DNA from: Sessilibacter corallicola
GTDB lineage: Bacteria > Pseudomonadota > Gammaproteobacteria > Pseudomonadales > Cellvibrionaceae
Assembly: GCF_021290925.1 (NCBI RefSeq)
Contig: NZ_JAJSLX010000004.1
Location: 372,001 to 436,000 of the forward strand
Direction of reading: 5' to 3'
Length of the DNA: 64,000 nt
In this document: positions 63,912-64,000 of the stretch, in pieces
How positions within the stretch are numbered: position 1 is the stretch's first letter
How the letters are laid out: each line of letters opens with the position of its first letter
Program-made: the position numbers and the translations under genes
The notes under the pieces: model-generated
Database searches by the model: none
What the model was told of the DNA's origin: nothing
What the model saw: the letters and a program-made list of their open reading frames with translations, nothing else

Positions 63912-64000
63912 CTACATTTTTTCACGTTGCTGCTACATTTTTTCACATTGCTACTACAAAAATTCACAATGGAACTACTTTTTTTCACGATAAAACTACA
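63912..64000. repeat. 21-bp iterons, running off the window
   Basis: At least four direct repeats of exactly 21 bases begin at 63912, 63933, 63954 and 63975, with a fifth starting at 63996. Their conserved part is CTACATTTTTTCAC. Direct repeats of about this length next to a DnaA box are the hallmark of iteron-controlled origins, where a Rep initiator binds. No rep gene is in the window; it should lie just beyond 64000. Confidence 0.75.

Noticed and set aside
63912-64000. CRISPR repeats
   Set aside because: Units are contiguous 21-mers without spacers; iterons explain them better.

Overview
The window looks like DNA from a marine gammaproteobacterium. No rRNA or taxonomic marker is present, so this rests on gene content: a proteobacterial dedicated sortase system, an ExeM-type secreted nuclease, RNase R with RlmB, and zwf-pgl. 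The sequence is AT-rich throughout, and the first 8.6 kb looks more so. No tRNA, rRNA, CRISPR array or transposase gene was seen.

Region 1 (1-8.6 kb) is an accessory block. About fifteen small, unrelated genes all lie on the + strand: an ion channel, a HEPN-like protein, a BrnT toxin fragment, a LysE exporter, a GNAT, DUF1287, an alpha/beta hydrolase, a truncated tyrosine phosphatase and several orphans. Two small non-coding elements with terminal inverted repeats have landed here. Element A (7060-7336) ends the phosphatase frame; a second copy lies in the opposite orientation at 54815-55133. Element B (8139-8396) splits a gene built of two similar domains.

Region 2 (8.7-26 kb) is mostly chromosomal housekeeping: a cupin protein, a DUF4153 membrane protein, LysE, then an ECF41-type module (azoreductase-SnoaL fusion, sigma factor with SnoaL tail, SixA-like phosphatase, convergent CMD/AhpD-like protein) with a plausible ECF41 promoter. 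It continues with a YHS protein, ppnP, a DMT protein, recQ, a methyltransferase, zwf-pgl, a LOG-family protein, a second ion channel, a thioesterase and a DUF4404-like protein.

Region 3 (26-32.5 kb) holds a flavin monooxygenase, a large HTH plus P-loop (STAND-like) ATPase, and, divergent from the ATPase, a FeeM-like N-acyltransferase overlapping a SAM methyltransferase, followed by a LuxR-type regulator with an autoinducer-binding domain. This is the best candidate for an undescribed system: a possible acylated, methylated signal and its receptor.

Region 4 (32.5-46 kb) has a polyamine-binding protein, rnr, rlmB, an RND efflux pair, DUF599 and a chemotaxis receptor. Region 5 (45.8-54.7 kb) is the dedicated sortase system (sortase, VIT-VWA target, response regulator, histidine kinase) followed by a secreted nuclease. 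Region 6 (54.8-61.8 kb) has element A copy 2, a lipoprotein, a haloalkane dehalogenase/MarR divergon with palindromic operators, and a two-gene SF1 helicase operon.

Region 7 (61.8-64 kb) is gene-poor and ends in a perfect DnaA box and at least four 21-bp iterons that run off the window, the signature of a plasmid-type or chromid replication origin. Start codons were moved from the longest frame wherever a ribosome binding site or family length argued for it.
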